Assembly (NCBI RefSeq): GCF_004799645.1
Contig: NZ_CP031305.1
Location: 1,860,001-1,924,000 of the forward strand
Reading direction: 5' to 3'
Source: Natronorubrum bangense
GTDB lineage: Archaea > Halobacteriota > Halobacteria > Halobacteriales > Natrialbaceae
DNA length: 64,000 bases
Within the stretch, counting starts at the first letter, position 1; each line of letters begins with the position of its first letter. Positions 61,349 through 64,000 of the stretch are shown one piece after another. The notes under the pieces are model-generated. The model made no database searches. It had not been told where the DNA came from and was given only the letters and a program-made list of their open reading frames with translations. Both the position numbers and the translations under genes were made by a program.

Positions 61349-62599
61349 TTACGACTCGGCGAGGCGCGCGAGTCCCTCCGCGAGAACAGTGGTTGCCCCA
61401 GCGCAGTCCGACCACTCGGTCCACTCCCGTGGATTATGGGAGATCCCGTCACGCGACGGTGCAAACAGCAGTCCCGCGTCGGTGACTCGAGCAACGTTCA
61501 TCGTATCGTGGGCTGCCCCTGAGTGCATGAGCAACGTGTTGAGTCCCGTTGCAGTGCCGGCGTCGACTAACGTCTCACGACAGCGATCCGCCATGGGTTC
61601 CGGCGGCACGTCGTACGGCCGCGAAACGGTCGTCTCGACAGCTCGCTCCCGTTCGACTCGCTGTGCACTGTCCTCGAGTGCGTCGACGAGCATCGAGATC
61701 GAGTCCGCCGACACGTCGCGGATGTCGATTCCAAGTCGGACCTGTCCTGGGATGACGTTCGTCGCGTTCGGCTCCACGACCGCCTTTCCGACTGTTCCCA
61801 CCGCAGACGGAGACTCGTCGTCGACGAGCTGCTTTGCGGCTTCCTCGACGTCCAGAACGACTTCACTCGCTGCAGCGAGGGCGTCCGCACGTCCGGGCAT
61901 CGGCGTCGATCCCGCGTGGTCGGCTTCGCCGTTGACCTCGAGATAGCAGTGGGTAATTCCCGTGACGTTCGTGACGATGCCTGCAGTTGCGTTCTCCTCC
62001 TCCAGGCGCGTCCCCTGTTCGGGATGCAACTCGAGCCAGGCGTCCCACTCGGCAGCGTCGATCCGTCCTTCGCCGCGAAAGCCGATTTCGTCGAGTGCGT
62101 CCGCTAACGTCGTTCCGTCGTCGGCTTCGAACGCCAGCGCGTCGTCGACCGACCGCTGGCCGGTGGCGACGGACGAGCCGAGCAGTCCGTTGCCGAACCG
62201 TTGGCCTTCCTCTTCAGTGAAACAGACGACGTCTATCGGCCGTTCGGGCGTCCGATCGGACTCCTGTATCGCACGGACCGCCTCGAGGCCGCCGTAGACA
62301 CCGAGCGGGCCATCGAAGATCCCACCGACCGGGACCGAGTCCAAGTGGCTGCCGGTCGCGACCGGCGCGGTGGACGGATCGACACCCTCTGGCACCCACC
62401 GGCCAACGATGTTTCCGACCGCGTCGATCCGAACGTCGAGCCCCGCCTGCTCGAGTCGATCGACGAATCGCTCTCGAGCACGCCGGTTCGCGTCCGTCCC
62501 GGTGAGCGTCGTTCGTCCGTGGCCGTCCACGTCGGATAGTGCGCCAAACTGCGCGTTAGCTTCGATATCTCGCCGAAGCCTCCCCTCAGAGACATGCAT
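61349..62599 (-). CDS. N-carbamoyl-L-amino acid/allantoate-type amidohydrolase (M20)
   Basis: The 416-residue metallohydrolase has the metal-binding TGSHLDSVPVGGIFDG, the catalytic FTEEEGQRFGNG, the dimerisation-domain segment GEADHAGSTPMPGRADALA and the C-terminal LLMHSGAAHDTMNVA. The family (N-carbamoylase, allantoate amidohydrolase, beta-ureidopropionase) removes carbamoyl or ureido groups. It sits upstream of the ABC operon on the same strand and is divergent from the IclR regulator, so it may act on what the transporter imports. Confidence 0.93.
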   Translation of the reverse strand: MHVSEGRLRRDIEANAQFGALSDVDGHGRTTLTGTDANRRARERFVDRLEQAGLDVRIDAVGNIVGRWVPEGVDPSTAPVATGSHLDSVPVGGIFDGPLGVYGGLEAVRAIQESDRTPERPIDVVCFTEEEGQRFGNGLLGSSVATGQRSVDDALAFEADDGTTLADALDEIGFRGEGRIDAAEWDAWLELHPEQGTRLEEENATAGIVTNVTGITHCYLEVNGEADHAGSTPMPGRADALAAASEVVLDVEEAAKQLVDDESPSAVGTVGKAVVEPNATNVIPGQVRLGIDIRDVSADSISMLVDALEDSAQRVERERAVETTVSRPYDVPPEPMADRCRETLVDAGTATGLNTLLMHSGAAHDTMNVARVTDAGLLFAPSRDGISHNPREWTEWSDCAGATTVLAEGLARLAES

Positions 62600-62674
62600 T
62601 CCGATGCGTGATCGGAAGTCCGCTTTGTTAAGTGTTTACGTTCTTCGCAGCGGACCCGACGTCGACAGCGACAC

Positions 62675-62757
62675 CGATAGTAGCCACTGACCGTCAGTGC
62701 GCATCCGATCGCACGACGGCTATGCGATTGGTGTGCAAACGTTTCAGTTGTTATTAC
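62675..62757. repeat. Second copy of the palindromic element
   Basis: This copy aligns with the reverse complement of 28221-28304 over about 83 bases, including the core atcgcacgacggctatgcga and the end cagttgttatta. It is oriented opposite to the 28-kb copy. Its location is between the amidohydrolase and the regulator. Confidence 0.7.
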
Positions 62758-62863
62758 AACTGGAACACCAGGACAAATCGCAATTTGCGCGACTGCGCGG
62801 TCACCGACCGATGGGTTTCCGAAATGTGAACACTTTTCGCATGCACTCGAGCGGTCGGGATCA

Positions 62864-62932
62864 GACCAACTGACACGAGTTGCACGCATCGCACAGCCGT
62901 CATGCGGTGTGGCGTGCAGTGACGGTGGTGAC
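62864..62932. repeat. Third, more degenerate copy of the palindromic element
   Basis: In the same orientation as the 28-kb copy, this copy keeps the core gcacgcatcgcacagccgtc and gcgtgcagtgacgg but has decayed ends. It is 106 bases from the second copy. Confidence 0.6.
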
Positions 62933-63068
62933 TCGCTTCCGACGTCGGATCACCGCGTGTTCGGCGTCGCCTTCGAGCACTTGCGGCACGTCGTTCTCGA
63001 GGTGCCACGCTAGCGACGTGCGTTCCCGAAATGCGAACAGCTATTCTGCTCGCGGCCTACGTGTGCGT

Positions 63069-63872
63069 ATGCGTGAGACAAACGACGAAGGGCCGAGGCA
63101 GCTCGAAACGGTCGCTCGAGCGTGCGATGTCATCGACGCACTCGAGGAACTCGACGGCGCTGGCGTGACGGAACTGGCCGACTCGCTCGACATCTCGAAG
63201 AGTTCGGCGTACTCGTATCTCTCGACGCTGCGGACGAAGCGACTCGTCGTGAAAGACGACGACGACACGTACCGACTCAGCCTCGAGTTTCTGTATCTCG
63301 GGAAGACGATTCGGCACCGACACGTGCTGTTCGAACACGGCAAACAGCAGATCGACCGACTGGCCGAGGAAACTGGAGAGTACGTCCACCTCATGTGCGA
63401 ACAACACGGCCTCGAGCGGAATATCTACAAGGTCGCAGGTGAGAACGCCGTCGGCGACGCCTACCACACGACCAAAGAGCGAAAAGCCGATTTCCTCCAT
63501 TTTACCTCGACTGGCAAAGCCGTCCTCGCCTATCTCCCGGACGCTCGAGTCGAAGCGATCATCGACGAGTACGGCCTCGTTCGAAAGACCGAGAACACGA
63601 TCACCGACCGCGATGCCCTCTTCAAGGAGATCCAGACCATCAGAGAGCGCGGCTACGCGGTGAACGACGAAGAGGAGGTGGCGGGAATCCGGGCCGTCGG
63701 GGCACCGATCCGTGACACGAACGGGGCGATTCTCGGTGCGATCAGCGTCTCCGGGCCGACGAGTCGACTCAATGATGACCGATACCACGAAACGCTCCCG
63801 AAGAAGGTCATGGAGAGTGCGAACGTCACTGAAGCGAGCATCAACATGTCCAACGCGAGTCAGTCGCTCTGA
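63069..63872 (+). CDS. IclR-family transcriptional regulator
   Basis: The 267-residue protein has an N-terminal winged helix-turn-helix (GVTELADSLDISKSSAYSYL at about 36-55) and a C-terminal effector-binding IclR domain (GEYVHLMCEQHGLERNIY, FLHFTSTGKAVLAYL and IRAVGAPIRDTNGAILG). It probably controls the divergent amidohydrolase and ABC operon in response to their substrate. ATG 63069 was chosen; the longer frame from 62880 contains basic, unrelated sequence. Confidence 0.94.
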   Translation: MRETNDEGPRQLETVARACDVIDALEELDGAGVTELADSLDISKSSAYSYLSTLRTKRLVVKDDDDTYRLSLEFLYLGKTIRHRHVLFEHGKQQIDRLAEETGEYVHLMCEQHGLERNIYKVAGENAVGDAYHTTKERKADFLHFTSTGKAVLAYLPDARVEAIIDEYGLVRKTENTITDRDALFKEIQTIRERGYAVNDEEEVAGIRAVGAPIRDTNGAILGAISVSGPTSRLNDDRYHETLPKKVMESANVTEASINMSNASQSL

Positions 63873-63891
63873 AATCGGCGTTCACACACGT

Positions 63892-63919
63892 GCTTTTACA
63901 AGAATATTATTGTAAAGCA
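63892..63919. terminator. AT-rich hairpin after the IclR gene
   Basis: Arms gcttttacaa and ttgtaaagc pair with one bulged T, around a short A/T loop, 20 bases after the stop at 63872. A T-run is included. The remaining 80 bases to the window edge show no gene. Confidence 0.45.
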
Positions 63920-64000
63920 GAGCCCATTTCTCGCGCCATTACACGACCGATTCACAACTCGTTCTCATTTCGAAAACGCACTGCAGGGGCGTCCACACCA

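Larger units (their letters stand above)
62600..63068. promoter_or_regulatory. Divergent promoter region with repeats and regulator-site candidates
   Basis: The region between the amidohydrolase and iclR-type genes has no supportable gene. It contains two copies of the ~84-bp palindromic element (see separate features) and three similar short motifs: reverse-complemented cgaagaacgtaaacacttaac (62627-62647), ccgaaatgtgaacactttt (62819-62837) and ccgaaatgcgaacagctatt (63025-63044). The motifs flank both gene starts, as expected for operators of the regulator encoded here. Confidence 0.45.

Noticed and set aside
1..64000. CRISPR array, rRNA operon or intact insertion sequence.
   Set aside because: I found no regularly spaced repeats, no rRNA-like stretch and no transposase; the only short repeats are the palindromic elements described.

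Overview
The window is high-GC DNA coding for strongly acidic proteins. Many of its promoters look archaeal, with TATA-like boxes about 25 to 35 nt before leaderless starts. It carries an archaeal EF-1alpha/S10 pair, S24e/S27ae, a fused Kae1-Bud32, ThiDN, a geranylgeranyl reductase-family lipid enzyme, halocyanin and a large set of UspA proteins. Together these point to an extremely halophilic archaeon (Halobacteria). A Natrialbales-type genome (Natrinema, Haloterrigena or Natrialba) is my guess, not a proven assignment. I see mostly chromosomal housekeeping and transport genes. There is no rRNA operon, CRISPR array or intact insertion sequence.

Layout. 1-5.4 kb: the 3' part of a PAS/GAF histidine kinase, a two-domain UspA, a PLP enzyme and a seven-helix membrane protein. 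5.6-7.6 kb: a halocyanin immediately upstream of a sulfite-oxidase-type molybdoenzyme. 7.6-12.4 kb: FKBP isomerase, class V aminotransferase, PRC-barrel protein, a TIM-barrel protein related to triosephosphate isomerase, UspA and a geranylgeranyl reductase-family flavoprotein. 12.5-15.4 kb: lipoprotein, ABC-2 permease and ATPase. 16-26 kb: CoaD, a ZIP transporter, isochorismatase, YqcI, MOSC, DUF2071 and SDR proteins, two tandem UspA paralogues, ROK sugar kinase and an LVIVD-repeat secreted protein. 26-30 kb: a NifU-like scaffold, an ACT-domain protein overlapping homoserine dehydrogenase, then EF-1alpha and S10. 30-39 kb: rhomboid, tRNA-Ala(CGC), two beta-propeller proteins, S24e-S27ae, Kae1-Bud32, inosine triphosphatase, and a PIN protein overlapped by a 38-residue ORF. 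39-45 kb: a MOT1-type molybdate permease, an MCP overlapping an H-NOX protein, a DapA-family aldolase, an AIR synthase-like protein and an isochorismatase-type hydrolase. 45-51.6 kb: ThiDN overlapping an LLM oxidoreductase, an amino-acid permease overlapping a UspA, and a tail-to-tail UspA paralogue. 51.7-54.3 kb: MutS. 54.8-63.9 kb: a peptide-type ABC transport operon (binding protein, two permeases, fused ATPase) ending in a DUF1028 protein. It is followed upstream by an M20 carbamoylase/amidase gene and a divergent IclR regulator.

Genes that appear to work together: halocyanin with the sulfite oxidase-like enzyme, and possibly the molybdate permease as cofactor supplier. H-NOX with the MCP as a candidate nitric-oxide sensing unit. 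The ABC operon, the amidohydrolase and IclR as an uptake and hydrolysis module for peptides or N-carbamoyl/ureido compounds. The PQQ-like propeller with its membrane partner.

The most unusual non-coding signal is an ~84-bp imperfect palindromic element with terminal inverted repeats. It occurs three times in the window (near 28.2 kb and twice in 62.6-62.95 kb), and once with a truncated neighbour copy. An AT-rich island at about 54.4-54.7 kb also stands out from the surrounding GC-rich DNA.
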